From: Lacunisphaera sp.
GTDB taxonomy: Bacteria; Verrucomicrobiota; Verrucomicrobiia; Opitutales; Opitutaceae
Reading direction: 5' to 3'
Assembly (NCBI GenBank): GCA_009695095.1
Contig: SIBQ01000013.1
Coordinates: 1 to 52,835, forward strand
Length of the DNA stretch: 52,835 nt
The notes under the pieces were generated by a model. It saw nothing but the letters and a program-made list of their open reading frames with translations, was not told the origin of the DNA and did no database searches. How positions within the stretch are numbered: the first letter of the stretch is position 1; the number at the start of each line of letters is the position of its first letter. The translations under genes and the position numbers were made by a program. Positions 24,907 through 35,849 of the stretch are shown piece after piece.

Positions 24907-25548
24907 ATGATCGCTACACTATTAGGAAAAAAAATCGGCATGACCCAGGTCTACGACGCGCAAAACGTCTTGATCCCGGTCACCGTGGTGGAAGCCGGCC
25001 CGTGCCCGGTTGTCCAGATCAAGACCGTTGAGTCCGACGGTTACAATGCCGTGCAGCTCGGCTTCGGCGCCCAGAAGTCCAAAAACACTTCGAAGGCCGA
25101 GGCCCAGCACGCCAAGAAGGCCGGCCTCGAGTCCACGCCCCGCGTGCTCAGCGAAGTCCGCCTTGCCGCGGTCCCCGACGTGAAACTCGGCGACATCATC
25201 ACCGTCGCAATTTTCACCGAAGGCCAGATCATCGACGTCCTCGGTGTTTCGAAGGGCAAGGGCTTCCAGGGCGTCGTGAAGCGCTTCCGTGTCGCCGGCG
25301 GTCCCGCTGCCCACGGCTCGATGTTCCATCGCCGCATCGGCTCAGTCGGCATGCGCCAAACCCCCGGCCGCGTCTGGAAAAACCAGCGCATGCCCGGCCA
25401 CATGGGCAGTGATTTCCGCACCGTGCAGAACTTGCGCGTCGTGAAGATCATCGCCGACCAAAACCTCATCCTCGTCAAGGGTGCCATCCCAGGCGCCAAC
25501 GGCGACGATGTCATCATCCGCGCCGGCAAGAAGGCGAAGAAAGCCTAA
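24907..25548 (+). CDS. rplC: 50S ribosomal protein L3
   Basis: The 213-residue protein has the N-terminal LLGKKIGMTQVYDAQNVLIP and the peptidyl-transferase-proximal loop AHGSMFHRRIGSVGMRQTPG followed by VWKNQRMPGHMG. It is an early assembly protein binding near the 23S rRNA 3' end. It heads the rplC-rplD-rplW-rplB run and starts without a recognisable Shine-Dalgarno sequence. Confidence 0.98.
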   Translation: MIATLLGKKIGMTQVYDAQNVLIPVTVVEAGPCPVVQIKTVESDGYNAVQLGFGAQKSKNTSKAEAQHAKKAGLESTPRVLSEVRLAAVPDVKLGDIITVAIFTEGQIIDVLGVSKGKGFQGVVKRFRVAGGPAAHGSMFHRRIGSVGMRQTPGRVWKNQRMPGHMGSDFRTVQNLRVVKIIADQNLILVKGAIPGANGDDVIIRAGKKAKKA

Positions 25549-25568
25549 GTCCCGGAGACCGTCATCCC

Positions 25569-26201
25569 ATGAAGCTAAAAATTTTCACATCCGACGCCAC
25601 GAAGAGTTCCGAGAAGGAATTCAATCTCCCGACTTTTGAGGGCAGACGGGGCCTTCAGGCCGTCAAGGAGGTCGTCGTCGCCCACCGCGCCAACGCCCGC
25701 CTCGGCACGCACGCCACCAAGCGCCGCGGCGAGGTCCGCGGCGGGGGCAAGAAGCCTTGGAACCAGAAAGGCACCGGCCGCGCTCGCGCCGGCTCCATCC
25801 GCTCGCCCCTCTGGGCGGGCGGTGGTGTCGTGTTCGGGCCGCAGCCCCGCGATTATTCCAAGAAGATCAACGGCAAGGTGAAGGCGCTCGCTTTCAGCCG
25901 CGCTTTGTTCGACCGCGCGGCCGCCGGTGACCTCAGCGTCATCGAGGCCTTCGCGCCGAAGGAGACGAAGACCAAGGTCATGAACCAGGTCATCGACCGC
26001 ATCGCCCCCATCGGCCGTGTGCTTATTGTCGACGATCCGTTCACCACCGAGGCTACTCGCGCTGCGCGCAACCTCGAGCGCGTCACGCTGCAGGAAGCTG
26101 CGAAACTCAACACGCTTGATCTCTGCACCTTCACGAAGATCGTCATGTCCACCAAGGCTCTCGAGAAGATCATCGCCCGCGCCACCGGAGCCCAGTCATG
26201 A
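25569..26201 (+). CDS. rplD: 50S ribosomal protein L4
   Basis: The 210-residue protein carries the exit-tunnel loop [20 protein letters not shown] then [16 protein letters not shown] (about residues 52-88). In E. coli L4 regulates the S10 operon; no leader of that type is apparent before rpsJ. Its TGA stop overlaps the rplW ATG (ATGA at 26198-26201), indicating coupled translation. Confidence 0.98.
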   Translation: MKLKIFTSDATKSSEKEFNLPTFEGRRGLQAVKEVVVAHRANARLGTHATKRRGEVRGGGKKPWNQKGTGRARAGSIRSPLWAGGGVVFGPQPRDYSKKINGKVKALAFSRALFDRAAAGDLSVIEAFAPKETKTKVMNQVIDRIAPIGRVLIVDDPFTTEATRAARNLERVTLQEAAKLNTLDLCTFTKIVMSTKALEKIIARATGAQS

Positions 26202-26482
26202 TTAACGCCGGCCAAGTTTTAAAAAGCATCCGCCTGACGGAGAAGTCCAACAAACTCTCCTCCAACTACGGGCAATACACCTTCGAGGTGTTCCCGGCCG
26301 CCACCAAATTCACGGTGCGTGCAGCCGTCGAGCAGACCTTCAAGGTCACCGTCACCCGCGTAAACATCCAGAACCGGAAGGGCAAGCCGAAGCGCTCCCG
26401 CCGCGGCCAGCTCATCACCGGCTCCGACAGCAAGCGGGCCATCGTCACCCTCAAGACCGGCGACAAGATCGAGCTCACCTGA
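26198..26482 (+). CDS. rplW: 50S ribosomal protein L23
   Basis: The 94-residue protein sits at the tunnel exit and docks SRP and trigger factor. It shows IRLTEKSNKLSSNYGQYTFE and FKVTVTRVNIQNRKGKPKR. Four bases overlap rplD. Length is typical. Confidence 0.97.
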   Translation: MINAGQVLKSIRLTEKSNKLSSNYGQYTFEVFPAATKFTVRAAVEQTFKVTVTRVNIQNRKGKPKRSRRGQLITGSDSKRAIVTLKTGDKIELT

Positions 26483-26501
26483 GCCCCGGAGACTACCCAC
26501 C

Positions 26502-27368
26502 ATGGCCCTCAAATCCTTCCGTCCTCTCACCGCATCCCTTCGGTTCACCACGTTGAACCGGCCGGATGACATTTCCCCCAAGCGCCCCGAACGCTCGCTC
26601 GTCGAGTCGAAGAACAAGACCGGCGGTCGCAACGCCTACGGCCGTATCACGTCGCGCCGTCGAGGCGGTGGCCACAAGAAGCTATACCGCATCATCGACT
26701 TCAGGCGCGGCAAGCTCGACATACCGGCCAAGGTCCAGGCGATCGAATACGATCCCAACCGCAGCGCGTTGCTCGCGCTCCTCGCCTACGCCGACGGCAC
26801 GAAGACCTACGTCCTTGCGCCCCAGGGCCTGAAGGTCGGCGATACCGTCTACAATGCGTTGAAGACCGACTCGAACGACTTCCGCCCCGGCAACTCCTTC
26901 CCGCTGGCCGTCATCCCGCCCGCCACCAAGCTGCACGCCGTGGAGCTGCTCCCTGGCCGCGGCGCCCAGATGGCCCGCTCCGCCGGCACCTCGGTCGAGC
27001 TTATCGCGGTCGAGCACGGCTACGCCCAGCTCAAGCTCGCCTCGGGCGAGACCCGGCTGGTCAACGCCAAGTGCCGCGCCACCATCGGCGAGGTTTCGAA
27101 TGCTGACCACGGCAAGCGCTCGCTCGGCAAGGCCGGCCGCAACCGCTGGCTAGGCCGCCGCCCGCGGGTGCGCGGTGTCGCCATGAACCCGGTTGACCAC
27201 CCCAACGGTGGTGGTCAGGGCAAATCGAAGGGAGGTGGTGGCCGCCAGCACCTCGTCTCCCCGTGGGGCCAGCTCGCGAAGGGTTTCCCGACGCGCCGCC
27301 GCACCAAGCTTTCCAGCAACTTCATCCTCGTTCGCGCCAACGGCCGCCCGCCGCGCGGCAAAAAATAA
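26502..27368 (+). CDS. rplB: 50S ribosomal protein L2
   Basis: The 288-residue protein is required for subunit joining and peptidyl transfer. Visible features are GRITSRRRGGGHKKLYRIID (about residues 47-66) and the C-terminal RGVAMNPVDHPNGGGQGKSK with the conserved histidine. The extreme N-terminus (MALKSFRPLTASLRF) fits the family. The start context is GGAG followed by CCCACCATG. Confidence 0.98.
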   Translation: MALKSFRPLTASLRFTTLNRPDDISPKRPERSLVESKNKTGGRNAYGRITSRRRGGGHKKLYRIIDFRRGKLDIPAKVQAIEYDPNRSALLALLAYADGTKTYVLAPQGLKVGDTVYNALKTDSNDFRPGNSFPLAVIPPATKLHAVELLPGRGAQMARSAGTSVELIAVEHGYAQLKLASGETRLVNAKCRATIGEVSNADHGKRSLGKAGRNRWLGRRPRVRGVAMNPVDHPNGGGQGKSKGGGGRQHLVSPWGQLAKGFPTRRRTKLSSNFILVRANGRPPRGKK

Positions 27369-27386
27369 TCCCAACGACACCGCCCC

Positions 27387-27665
27387 ATGGCCCGTTCCAT
27401 CAAAAAAGGTTTCTTTGTCGACTACCACCTGCTGGAGAAAATCCAGAAGGCGGCCAAGGTCGCCGGCGCCCGCAAGCCGATCCAGACCTGGTCGCGCCGC
27501 TCGACCATCACGCCCGATTTTGTCGGCCACACCATCAGCGTGCACAACGGCAAGACCCACGTCGCCGTCTACATCACGGAGAACATGGTCGGCCACAAGC
27601 TCGGCGAGTTCGCTCCGACGCGCATCTTCAAGGCCCACGGCGGCATGACCCGCAAGGAAATCTGA
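27387..27665 (+). CDS. rpsS: 30S ribosomal protein S19
   Basis: The 92-residue protein of the 30S head opens [19 protein letters not shown] and contains [20 protein letters not shown] and [11 protein letters not shown], all standard. It contacts the A-site finger and S13. It lies between rplB and rplV as in the canonical S10 operon. Confidence 0.98.
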   Translation: MARSIKKGFFVDYHLLEKIQKAAKVAGARKPIQTWSRRSTITPDFVGHTISVHNGKTHVAVYITENMVGHKLGEFAPTRIFKAHGGMTRKEI

Positions 27666-27694
27666 GGCCTACGCCCTATCACTGGAACATCATC

Positions 27695-28042
27695 ATGGAA
27701 ATCCAAGCTCTCACCCGCTACGCGCACATGTCGCCCAAGAAGGTCCGTGAAGTCGCGCGCCTCATCCAGGGCCGCAGCGTCACCTCGGCCCTCGATTTTC
27801 TCACGCTCATCCCGCGCAAGTCCGCGCGCCTGCTGGCCAAGACCCTCAAGAGCGCCATCGCGAACTCGGAGAACGACGCAAAGATCGGCATCACCGCCGA
27901 CAAGCTCACCGTGCATCGCGCCCTCGTCGAAAACGGCCCCGTGCTCAAGCGTTTCAAGGCCGGCGCCAAGGGCTCGGCCAAGCCGCGCGTCAAGCGCATG
28001 TCGCACCTCCGCATCGTTCTCACCGACGGCAAACCTAACTAA
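27695..28042 (+). CDS. rplV: 50S ribosomal protein L22
   Basis: The 115-residue protein starts [20 protein letters not shown] and ends with the tunnel hairpin region [20 protein letters not shown] followed by [10 protein letters not shown]. The ATG at 27695 matches the family start; the frame is open far upstream only through overlap with rpsS. The macrolide-relevant loop looks normal. Confidence 0.97.
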   Translation: MEIQALTRYAHMSPKKVREVARLIQGRSVTSALDFLTLIPRKSARLLAKTLKSAIANSENDAKIGITADKLTVHRALVENGPVLKRFKAGAKGSAKPRVKRMSHLRIVLTDGKPN

Positions 28043-28050
28043 CTTTCACC

Positions 28051-28680
28051 ATGGGACAAAAGACCAACCCGACAGGTTTCCGCCTCGCCGTCCGCCGCAA
28101 CTGGCAGTCGCGCTGGTTTGCGCGCAAGAAGGACTTCGCCAAGCTGCTCCACGAGGACCAGATCATCCGTTCCACGCTGATGGAGAAGCTCAAGCAGGCC
28201 TCGGTGCCGCGCATCTTTATTGAGCGCGCCGGCAACCGCGTCCGCGTAAAGATTTTCACCGCCCGCCCCGGCATCGTCATCGGCAAGAAGGGCCAGGAGG
28301 TCGAGAACATGAAGGTCCAGCTGGGCAAGCTCACCGGCAAGGACGTTCTCCTCGACATCCAGGAGGTCAAGAAGCCCGAGATCGAGGCCCAGCTCGTGGC
28401 CGAGAACGTCGCGCTCCAGCTCGAACGCCGCATCGCCTTCCGCCGCGCGATCAAGAAGTCCATCCAGATAGCCATGTCCCTCGGGATCGACGGCATCAAG
28501 ATCCAGTGCTCGGGCCGCCTCGGCGGCGCCGACATCGCCCGACGCGAATGGCAGCGCCAGGGCCGCATCCCGCTGCACACGCTGCGTGAGAACATCGATT
28601 ACGGCTTCGCCGAGGCCCAGACCGTCTGGGGCAAGATTGGCGTCAAATGCTGGATCTGCAAAAAAGACGAAGCCAGCTAA
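28051..28680 (+). CDS. rpsC: 30S ribosomal protein S3
   Basis: The 209-residue protein has the N-terminal [20 protein letters not shown], a KH domain with [10 protein letters not shown] (about residues 76-85) and the C-terminal [20 protein letters not shown]. It lines the mRNA entry channel. Only eight bases separate it from rplV. Confidence 0.98.
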   Translation: MGQKTNPTGFRLAVRRNWQSRWFARKKDFAKLLHEDQIIRSTLMEKLKQASVPRIFIERAGNRVRVKIFTARPGIVIGKKGQEVENMKVQLGKLTGKDVLLDIQEVKKPEIEAQLVAENVALQLERRIAFRRAIKKSIQIAMSLGIDGIKIQCSGRLGGADIARREWQRQGRIPLHTLRENIDYGFAEAQTVWGKIGVKCWICKKDEAS

Positions 28681-28727
28681 ACTGTCCAACCGGCACAAAA
28701 GCTTAACGCATACCGCCCACCACTTCC

Positions 28728-29153
28728 ATGTCTGTTCTCGCTCCCTCCCGCACCAAATACCGCAAGTCGATGAAAGGCTCGCGCGCTGGCAACGCCAAGC
28801 GCGGCAACACACTCGCCTTTGGCGAATTCGGCCTGCAGTCTCTTTCCCGCGGCCCCATGACCGGCCAGCAGATCGAGGCCGCCCGCGTCACCATTGCCCG
28901 CCACCTCAAGCGCAAGGGCAAGCTCTGGATCCGCGTGTTCCCCCATAAGCCCGTGACCAAGAAACCCGCCGAGGTGCGCATGGGCCAGGGTAAGGGCCCC
29001 GTCGAGTTCTACGTCGCCGTCATCAAGCCCGGCGCCGTGCTCTACGAGCTCGCCGGCGTGTCCCTCACCATCGCCAAGGAAGCCTTCCGCCTCGCTGACG
29101 CCAAACTGCCTTTCCGCTGCCGCTTTATCGTCCGCGAAGGCACCGCCACCTGA
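28728..29153 (+). CDS. rplP: 50S ribosomal protein L16
   Basis: The 141-residue protein organises the A-site tRNA-binding region. It shows [20 protein letters not shown], the [20 protein letters not shown] segment, and [20 protein letters not shown]. Length and motifs are standard. A 47-bp gap precedes it. Confidence 0.98.
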   Translation: MSVLAPSRTKYRKSMKGSRAGNAKRGNTLAFGEFGLQSLSRGPMTGQQIEAARVTIARHLKRKGKLWIRVFPHKPVTKKPAEVRMGQGKGPVEFYVAVIKPGAVLYELAGVSLTIAKEAFRLADAKLPFRCRFIVREGTAT

Positions 29154-29173
29154 TTCACCGGAGAATGCCCACC

Positions 29174-29374
29174 ATGACTGCCAAGGAAATCCGCGACCTC
29201 GCCCCGACCGAGATCACCACCAGACTCCGCGAAATCCGCGAGCAGCTCCTCCAGCTCCGCCTGCGCAAGAACACGGGACAGGTCGAGAAACCGCACCTCC
29301 TGCGCGAATACCGCAAGGACATCGCGCGCCTAGAGACCATCCTCCACGCGAAGAAAATTGAGCCCGCCGCCTGA
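29174..29374 (+). CDS. rpmC: 50S ribosomal protein L29
   Basis: The 66-residue protein has the two-helix form with [20 protein letters not shown]. The ATG at 29174 is preferred over the in-frame ATG at 29165, because GGAG at 29160-29163 is ten bases from the former and touches the latter. It lies at the exit tunnel beside L23. Confidence 0.95.
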   Translation: MTAKEIRDLAPTEITTRLREIREQLLQLRLRKNTGQVEKPHLLREYRKDIARLETILHAKKIEPAA

Positions 29375-29399
29375 GCCTCCGCGCCAACCGCTCACCACC

Positions 29400-29762
29400 A
29401 TGCTTACTCCCGCCCGCCAAAATCGCCGCAAGACCCTTATCGGTTTCGTCAGCTCCCGCATGGGCGACAAGTCCGTCAAGGTCACCGTCCCCTACAAGAC
29501 GCCGCATCCGCTTTACCACAAGGTTATCAACCGCAAGACCGTCCTCCACGTCCACGACGAGAAGAACGAGACCAAGGTCGGCGACAAGATTGAGGTCATG
29601 GAGACCCGCCCCATCAGCCGCCTCAAGCGCTGGCGCGTCATCCGCGTCGTCGAGGCCTCTGTCGGCCTTGATATCGTCGCCGTGTCCGAGCAGGACGTCG
29701 CCGAGGCCGTGCCGACCAAGACCACCAAGAAGACGAAACAGGCCATCCCGGCCCAGGCCTGA
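29400..29762 (+). CDS. rpsQ: 30S ribosomal protein S17 with C-terminal extension
   Basis: The core matches S17: [58 protein letters not shown]. The 120-residue length exceeds the usual 80-90 because of about 25 extra C-terminal residues rich in Thr, Lys and Ala ([17 protein letters not shown]). The start at 29400 is set by homology; the frame extends upstream to a GTG at 29358 over rpmC. Confidence 0.96.
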   Translation: MLTPARQNRRKTLIGFVSSRMGDKSVKVTVPYKTPHPLYHKVINRKTVLHVHDEKNETKVGDKIEVMETRPISRLKRWRVIRVVEASVGLDIVAVSEQDVAEAVPTKTTKKTKQAIPAQA

Positions 29763-29781
29763 CCGTCACGGAGATATCACC

Positions 29782-30147
29782 ATGATCCAGATGCGTTCCA
29801 TCCTCGATATCGCCGATAACACCGGCGCGCGCCGCGCGTCGATGATCGGCAAGATCGGCCATCCCTCCCGCTTTGCCCACGTCGGTGACATCATTACCGT
29901 GAACATCAAGGAGAGCAGCACCGACGCCACCGTGAAGAAGGGGGAGGTCCACAAGGCCGTCATTGTCCGCACGCGCGCCCCGCTCCGCCGCGCCGACGGC
30001 AGCTACCTGCGCTTCGACAGCAATGCCATCGTCATCATTGGCGAGGATGGCAACCCGAAGGGCACCCGCATTTTCGGCCCGGTCGCCCGCGAGCTCCGTG
30101 CCAAGAATTACATGAAGATCATCTCGCTCGCCCCGGAGGTCCTCTAA
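29782..30147 (+). CDS. rplN: 50S ribosomal protein L14
   Basis: The 121-residue protein opens [20 protein letters not shown] and ends [20 protein letters not shown], the standard L14 form. It binds the ribosome-silencing factor RsfS and forms intersubunit bridges. GGAG at 29770-29773 precedes the CACCATG start. rplX begins one base after its stop. Confidence 0.98.
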   Translation: MIQMRSILDIADNTGARRASMIGKIGHPSRFAHVGDIITVNIKESSTDATVKKGEVHKAVIVRTRAPLRRADGSYLRFDSNAIVIIGEDGNPKGTRIFGPVARELRAKNYMKIISLAPEVL

Positions 30148-30148
30148 C

Positions 30149-30427
30149 ATGCAGAAGTTTCACATCAAGAAGAACGACGTCGTCGTGGTCATCACCGGCT
30201 CCCACAAGGGCAAGCAGGGCAAGATCCTTGAGATCCGCTCGAACAAGAACCGCGCCGTCGTCGAGGGCGTGGCTATGATGAAAAAGCACCTCAAGAAATC
30301 CACGGAAAACCCACAGGGCAAAATCGCCGAGCGCGAGGGCTCGATCCACGTGTCCAACCTCATGCTCCTCTCGCGCTATGAGAAATCCGGGCGCGCCAAG
30401 AAATCCGCCGCCATGGCCAAGGCCTGA
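30149..30427 (+). CDS. rplX: 50S ribosomal protein L24
   Basis: The 92-residue protein has a KOW motif (DVVVVITGSHKGKQGKILEI) and KKHLKKSTENPQGKIAEREG, both typical. It initiates 50S assembly. One base separates it from rplN, implying coupled translation. Confidence 0.97.
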   Translation: MQKFHIKKNDVVVVITGSHKGKQGKILEIRSNKNRAVVEGVAMMKKHLKKSTENPQGKIAEREGSIHVSNLMLLSRYEKSGRAKKSAAMAKA

Positions 30428-30495
30428 GCCGGCGAGGGGAACCCAGCCTATTTTTATCCATCCTTAAGCATCCGGCGCAGAAACCCGGTCGCACC

Positions 30496-31080
30496 ATGAG
30501 CAAACAACCCACCCCTCTGCAGAAATATTACGGCGAGACCGTCGTGCCTGCCTTGATGGCCTCCCGGGGCTACAAGAACAAGCACGAGTGCCCGCGCCTA
30601 GAGAAGATCGTCCTCAACACGGGCATCAGCTCCGAGGCCGACAAGAACATCATCGCCGACGCCGCGCGTGACATCGGCCTTATCGCCGGCCAAAAGCCCG
30701 TGCTCAACCGCTCCAAGAAGGCCATCGCCAATTTCAAGCTGAAGCCCAATCAGGTCACGGGCTGCCACGTCACCCTCCGCAGCGAGAACATGTGGCACTT
30801 CCTGATGCGCCTGCTCGCCGTGGCCCTGCCCACTATCCGCGACTTCCGCGGCGTGCCCAACAAACTCGACGGCCAGGGCAACTACACCATCGGCATCACC
30901 GACTTCACCATCTTCCCCGAGATTGTCGTCGAGAACAACAAGCGCGCCATGGGCCTCGACATCACCTTTGTAACCACCGCCGAAACCGACGACGAGGCCC
31001 GCGAGCTCCTCAAGCTGCTGGGTATGCCATTCCGCCGCACCGACCCTGCGCCCGCCGCCAAGACGACCACCGCCGCCTAA
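30496..31080 (+). CDS. rplE: 50S ribosomal protein L5
   Basis: The 194-residue 5S rRNA-binding protein shows [40 protein letters not shown] and [20 protein letters not shown]. The C-terminus has a short extra Ala/Thr tail (PAAKTTTAA). A 68-bp gap precedes it. Confidence 0.98.
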   Translation: MSKQPTPLQKYYGETVVPALMASRGYKNKHECPRLEKIVLNTGISSEADKNIIADAARDIGLIAGQKPVLNRSKKAIANFKLKPNQVTGCHVTLRSENMWHFLMRLLAVALPTIRDFRGVPNKLDGQGNYTIGITDFTIFPEIVVENNKRAMGLDITFVTTAETDDEARELLKLLGMPFRRTDPAPAAKTTTAA

Positions 31081-31093
31081 CCCGCTTCCGCCC

Positions 31094-31399
31094 ATGCCGA
31101 AAACCTCCGCCATCGAACGCAACAAGAAGCGCATCCGCCTCGTCGAGAAGTATGCCGTCAGGCGCGCCGAGCTCAAGGCCATCCTCGCCAACCCGGCGAC
31201 GACCGACGACGAGTTCTTCGCCGCCCAGAAGAAGCTCGCGAAGCTCCCGCGCAATTCCTCCAAGGTCCGCATCCGCAACCGCTGCTCGCTCAGCGGCCGC
31301 CCGCGCGGCTTCCACCGCCGTTTCGGCGTCTCCCGCATCACGCTCCGCGAGCTCGCGCTCGCCGGCAAGATCCCGGGCGTCACCAAGTCCTCCTGGTAA
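31094..31399 (+). CDS. rpsN: 30S ribosomal protein S14, zinc-free type
   Basis: The 101-residue long form lacks the CxxC...CxxC zinc motif of the short form and has [20 protein letters not shown] near residue 60. Zinc-independent S14 is common, but it matters here because other zinc sites in this window are degraded. It lies in the usual rplE-rpsN-rpsH order. Confidence 0.97.
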   Translation: MPKTSAIERNKKRIRLVEKYAVRRAELKAILANPATTDDEFFAAQKKLAKLPRNSSKVRIRNRCSLSGRPRGFHRRFGVSRITLRELALAGKIPGVTKSSW

Positions 31400-31458
31400 A
31401 CCAATTTCCCGCCGGAAGTCGGATATGATCCGACGGGCAATCCAACCAACATCCATCC

Positions 31459-31851
31459 ATGACCGACCCAATCAGTGATTTCCTGACCCACCTTCGCAAT
31501 GCCTCGAAGGCCGGTCTCGCCCAGTGCGTCTCCCCGCACTCCAAGCTCAAGGAGAGCTTGGCCGGCATCCTCAAGGCGGAGGGCTTCATCCGCGACGTGA
31601 CCACCGGCACCGATGAGTGCGGCCACATGACCGTCGTTGTCACCATGAAGTATGTGGACAGCGCGCCCGTCATCACCGGCCTCAAGCGCACTTCCACCCC
31701 CGGCCGGCGCCTCTATTCCGGCTACTCGGACATCCCGCGGGTCCTCAACGGCCTCGGCCTCTCCATCATTTCCACTTCCAAGGGTCTTATGAAGGACCAG
31801 GACGCCCGCCGCCAGAAACTCGGCGGTGAACTCGTCTGCACCGTCTGGTAA
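31459..31851 (+). CDS. rpsH: 30S ribosomal protein S8
   Basis: The 130-residue protein starts MTDPISDFLTHLRNASKAGL and carries the C-terminal rRNA-binding segment GLGLSIISTSKGLMKDQDAR with GGELVCTVW. In E. coli S8 represses the spc operon; no target site is identified here. Confidence 0.98.
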   Translation: MTDPISDFLTHLRNASKAGLAQCVSPHSKLKESLAGILKAEGFIRDVTTGTDECGHMTVVVTMKYVDSAPVITGLKRTSTPGRRLYSGYSDIPRVLNGLGLSIISTSKGLMKDQDARRQKLGGELVCTVW

Positions 31852-31866
31852 AAGGGCATCACCACC

Positions 31867-32412
31867 ATGAGCAGAATCGGCAAACAGCCCATTCCCATTC
31901 CCGACAAGGTCAAGGTCGACATCCAGGGCACCACCGTGTCCGTCGAGGGCCCCAAGGGCAAAGTCTCGAAAACCTTCGCGCCCGTCGTGAAGATCGAGCG
32001 CAAAGAAAACAGCGTGGTCGTCTCGGCCACCGACGAGACCCGCTTTTCCCGCGCCATGTATGGCACGGCCCGTTCCGTCATCGCCGGCATGGTCAAGGGC
32101 GTGAGCGTCGGTTACCTCAAGGAGCTCGAGATCCAGGGCGTCGGCTTCAAGGCCAACCTCAAGGGCAAGCAGCTCGACCTCGCGCTCGGCTACTCGCATC
32201 CCATCCTCCACCACATCCCCGACGGCATCAAAATCACCGTCACTGACCAGACCAAGCTGAAGATCGAGGGCGCGGACAAGCAGCTCGTTGGCCAGGTCAC
32301 CGCCGAGATCCGCGCCTACTACCCGCCCGAGCCTTACAAGGGCAAGGGTGTGCGCATCGTCGGCGAGCACGCCGAGCGCGTCCGCCGCAAGGAAGGCAAG
32401 ACCGTCGCCTAA
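31867..32412 (+). CDS. rplF: 50S ribosomal protein L6
   Basis: The 181-residue two-domain protein opens MSRIGKQPIPIPDKVKVDIQ and has the C-terminal ITVTDQTKLKIEGADKQLVG and PPEPYKGKGVRIVGE motifs. Length and motifs are standard. It sits near the GTPase centre. Confidence 0.98.
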   Translation: MSRIGKQPIPIPDKVKVDIQGTTVSVEGPKGKVSKTFAPVVKIERKENSVVVSATDETRFSRAMYGTARSVIAGMVKGVSVGYLKELEIQGVGFKANLKGKQLDLALGYSHPILHHIPDGIKITVTDQTKLKIEGADKQLVGQVTAEIRAYYPPEPYKGKGVRIVGEHAERVRRKEGKTVA

Positions 32413-32426
32413 CCGCCTCACCACCC

Positions 32427-32789
32427 ATGAAAACCACCTACAAAGCCATGCTGCTGCAGAAGCGCAAATGGCGAATCCGGAAAAAGGTGACCGGCACCGC
32501 CGCCCGTCCGCGCCTCAGCGTCAAGTTCTCCGGCAAGCACATCTATGCGCAGGCCGTCAACGACGAGGCCGGCTCGACCCTCGTGTTCCTCTCGACCCTC
32601 GATCGCGCGGTGCGCAAGTCGAACGTAAAGGGCAACCTCTCCGGCGCCAAGTCCCTGGCTGTCGCCTTTGCCGCCAAGGCCAAGGCCGCCGGCATCACCG
32701 CGGTCGTGTTCGACCGCAACGGCCGGCCCTTCCACGGCCGCGTGAAAACCTTCGCCGACGCCGCCCGCGAGGGTGGTCTCCAATTCTAA
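32427..32789 (+). CDS. rplR: 50S ribosomal protein L18
   Basis: The 120-residue 5S rRNA-binding protein shows [20 protein letters not shown] and the C-terminal [20 protein letters not shown] followed by [10 protein letters not shown]. It is followed after one base by rpsE. Confidence 0.98.
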   Translation: MKTTYKAMLLQKRKWRIRKKVTGTAARPRLSVKFSGKHIYAQAVNDEAGSTLVFLSTLDRAVRKSNVKGNLSGAKSLAVAFAAKAKAAGITAVVFDRNGRPFHGRVKTFADAAREGGLQF

Positions 32790-32790
32790 C

Positions 32791-33297
32791 ATGGCTAACA
32801 ACAACAGATCTTTTTCCTCCGGCCCCGGCAACAACTCGGGTGAGCCCGGCATGTTCGAGAAGGTGGTCTTCATCAACCGCTGCGCCAAGGTCGTCAAGGG
32901 CGGCCGGCGCTTCAGCTTCTCCGCGCTTTCCGTCGTCGGTGACGGCAAGGGCATGGTCGGCATCGGCTACGGCAAGGCCAACGAGGTCCCCGACGCTATC
33001 AAGAAATCCACCGAGTCCGCCAAGAAGCGCATGGTCTCCGTCAAGCTCAAGGGCAGCACCATCCCGCACGAAGTCCTCGGCGAATACGACGGCGGCAAGG
33101 TGTTCCTCCGCCCCGCCTCCAACGGCACCGGCCTGATCGCCGGCGGTGGTGTCCGCGCCGTCCTCGAGGCCGCGGGCGTCCACAACGTTCTCACCAAGTC
33201 GATGGGTTCCAAGAACCACATCGCCGTCGTCCACGCCACCCTCAACGGCCTGCGCCAGCTCCGCCTTGAGGAGGACTTCAAGGCCCTTCGCGCCTAA
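32791..33297 (+). CDS. rpsE: 30S ribosomal protein S5
   Basis: The 168-residue protein has the dsRNA-binding fold with [40 protein letters not shown] and [20 protein letters not shown]. The ATG at 32791 ([10 protein letters not shown]) immediately follows the rplR stop. rpmD (L30) usually follows rpsE but is absent: the next gene is rplO after 63 bp. Confidence 0.97.
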   Translation: MANNNRSFSSGPGNNSGEPGMFEKVVFINRCAKVVKGGRRFSFSALSVVGDGKGMVGIGYGKANEVPDAIKKSTESAKKRMVSVKLKGSTIPHEVLGEYDGGKVFLRPASNGTGLIAGGGVRAVLEAAGVHNVLTKSMGSKNHIAVVHATLNGLRQLRLEEDFKALRA

Positions 33298-33360
33298 TTC
33301 ACCAAAAATCCGAGTCACCCCGCCGCCCGCCGGGTGGCGCCCAAATCAGGAAAATATCAA

Positions 33361-33807
33361 ATGCGTCTCCATAATCTCACAAACGTCCCCGGTGCTGTGC
33401 ACCGCAAGAAGCGCGTCGGTTGCGGCGAGGGTGGCGGCCACGGCAAGACCTCCACCCGCGGCGGCAAGGGCCAGAGCGCCCGCTCCGGTAGCTCCATCCG
33501 CCCCGGTTTCGAGGGCGGCCAGATGCCCCTTTACCGCAAGCTCCCGCACCGCGGCTTCAACAACTACGAATTCCGCACTAGCTACGCCGTTGTCAACGTC
33601 GGCGACCTCGCCCGGCTCGACGCCAAGGTCATCGAGGTGAACGCCGAGGTGCTGGCCTCGGCCGGCCTCGTGCGCCCCGGGGTCACCATGCTCAAGGTCC
33701 TCGGCGACGGCGAAATCAGCCGCGCGCTCAAGGTCACTGCCCAGAAATTCACCGGCTCTGCCAAGGCCAAGCTCGAGAAAGCCGGCGGCCAGGCCATCAC
33801 GGCCTGA
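33361..33807 (+). CDS. rplO: 50S ribosomal protein L15
   Basis: The 148-residue protein opens MRLHNLTNVPGAVHRKKRVG and has the Gly-rich GCGEGGGHGKTSTRGGKGQS and RPGFEGGQMPLYRKLPHRGF segments. AGGA lies about ten bases upstream of the ATG at 33361. It precedes secY, the usual spc operon order. Confidence 0.97.
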   Translation: MRLHNLTNVPGAVHRKKRVGCGEGGGHGKTSTRGGKGQSARSGSSIRPGFEGGQMPLYRKLPHRGFNNYEFRTSYAVVNVGDLARLDAKVIEVNAEVLASAGLVRPGVTMLKVLGDGEISRALKVTAQKFTGSAKAKLEKAGGQAITA

Positions 33808-33857
33808 GGCGGGTGGGCGCTCCGACCGTCTTATTCGTCACCCCGTCACTCTCCAAA

Positions 33858-35357
<1,500 letters not shown>

Positions 35358-35369
35358 CACTTTACTTCG

Positions 35370-35849
35370 GTGAACGGGGCTGAACACTCCAGCCCCTTTT
35401 CCACTTTTGCCTCGGCGAAAGCGAAGGTCCTTCTCCTTGGTCCCTCCGGCCCGCACTTCGCGGGTTTGGTCAGCCAAGGCCGTTCTTTGAATCTTGAGCA
35501 CGTCTCTCCTGCGTTTCACGTGCAACAGGAGATTTCGCGACGCACGCCGCCCGGCCAGCAGGCTGCGCAGGCGTTCACGCGCGGCTCCGCCGTGCCTGAC
35601 CAACTCCAGCTTGCGCTTCTGCGCAAATGGTTCTGGGCGCGCAAACCCGATGCGGGATTCCTTCTTGAAGGCTTCCCGGCTACGCTGCTCCAAGCGTTGG
35701 TGTTCGACGAGTGGCTCGAAGCCCGCGGTGAAAATCTAACCGCGGTTTTTGCCGCTCCCTGGTCCTCCGCAGCCTTGGCGAAGGAGGACGTCGTCACCCA
35801 CTACCGCACTCAAGGGCTCCTCCGCGGAGCCATTCCCGCCGCCGCCTGA
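35370..35849 (+). CDS. Degenerate adenylate-kinase-like protein without P-loop lysine or LID
   Basis: The 159-residue frame occupies the adk position between secY and map and aligns with adenylate kinase throughout: KVLLLG at 19-24, a VPD segment at 75-77 and FLLEGFPATLLQA at 97-109. Key residues are gone. The GxPGxGKGT loop reads GPSGPHFAG (24-32, no Lys), the STGD-x-LR segment reads SPAFHVQQ (46-53), and GFPRT reads GFPAT (Arg to Ala). The LID is missing, as about 50 residues after DEWL jump to a C-terminal VVTHYRTQGLL. There are no internal stops and the TGA overlaps the map ATG by one base. The start is uncertain (GTG 35370 is the only good candidate). It is probably a catalytically dead pseudoenzyme or a relic retained for coupling to map; true Adk should be elsewhere. 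Confidence 0.7.
   Translation: MNGAEHSSPFSTFASAKAKVLLLGPSGPHFAGLVSQGRSLNLEHVSPAFHVQQEISRRTPPGQQAAQAFTRGSAVPDQLQLALLRKWFWARKPDAGFLLEGFPATLLQALVFDEWLEARGENLTAVFAAPWSSAALAKEDVVTHYRTQGLLRGAIPAAA
35376..35400 (+). terminator. Terminator-like hairpin after secY
   Basis: GGGGCTG (35376-35382) pairs with CAGCCCC (35390-35396) around a seven-base loop, followed by TTTT (35397-35400). It would at least weaken transcription between secY and the downstream adk-like-map-alpha cluster. It overlaps the only start codon available upstream of the adk-like P-loop region. Confidence 0.6.

Noticed and set aside
30598..32424. 608-codon minus-strand frame across rplE-rplF
   Set aside because: Antisense to five ribosomal genes, no signature, explained by codon bias.
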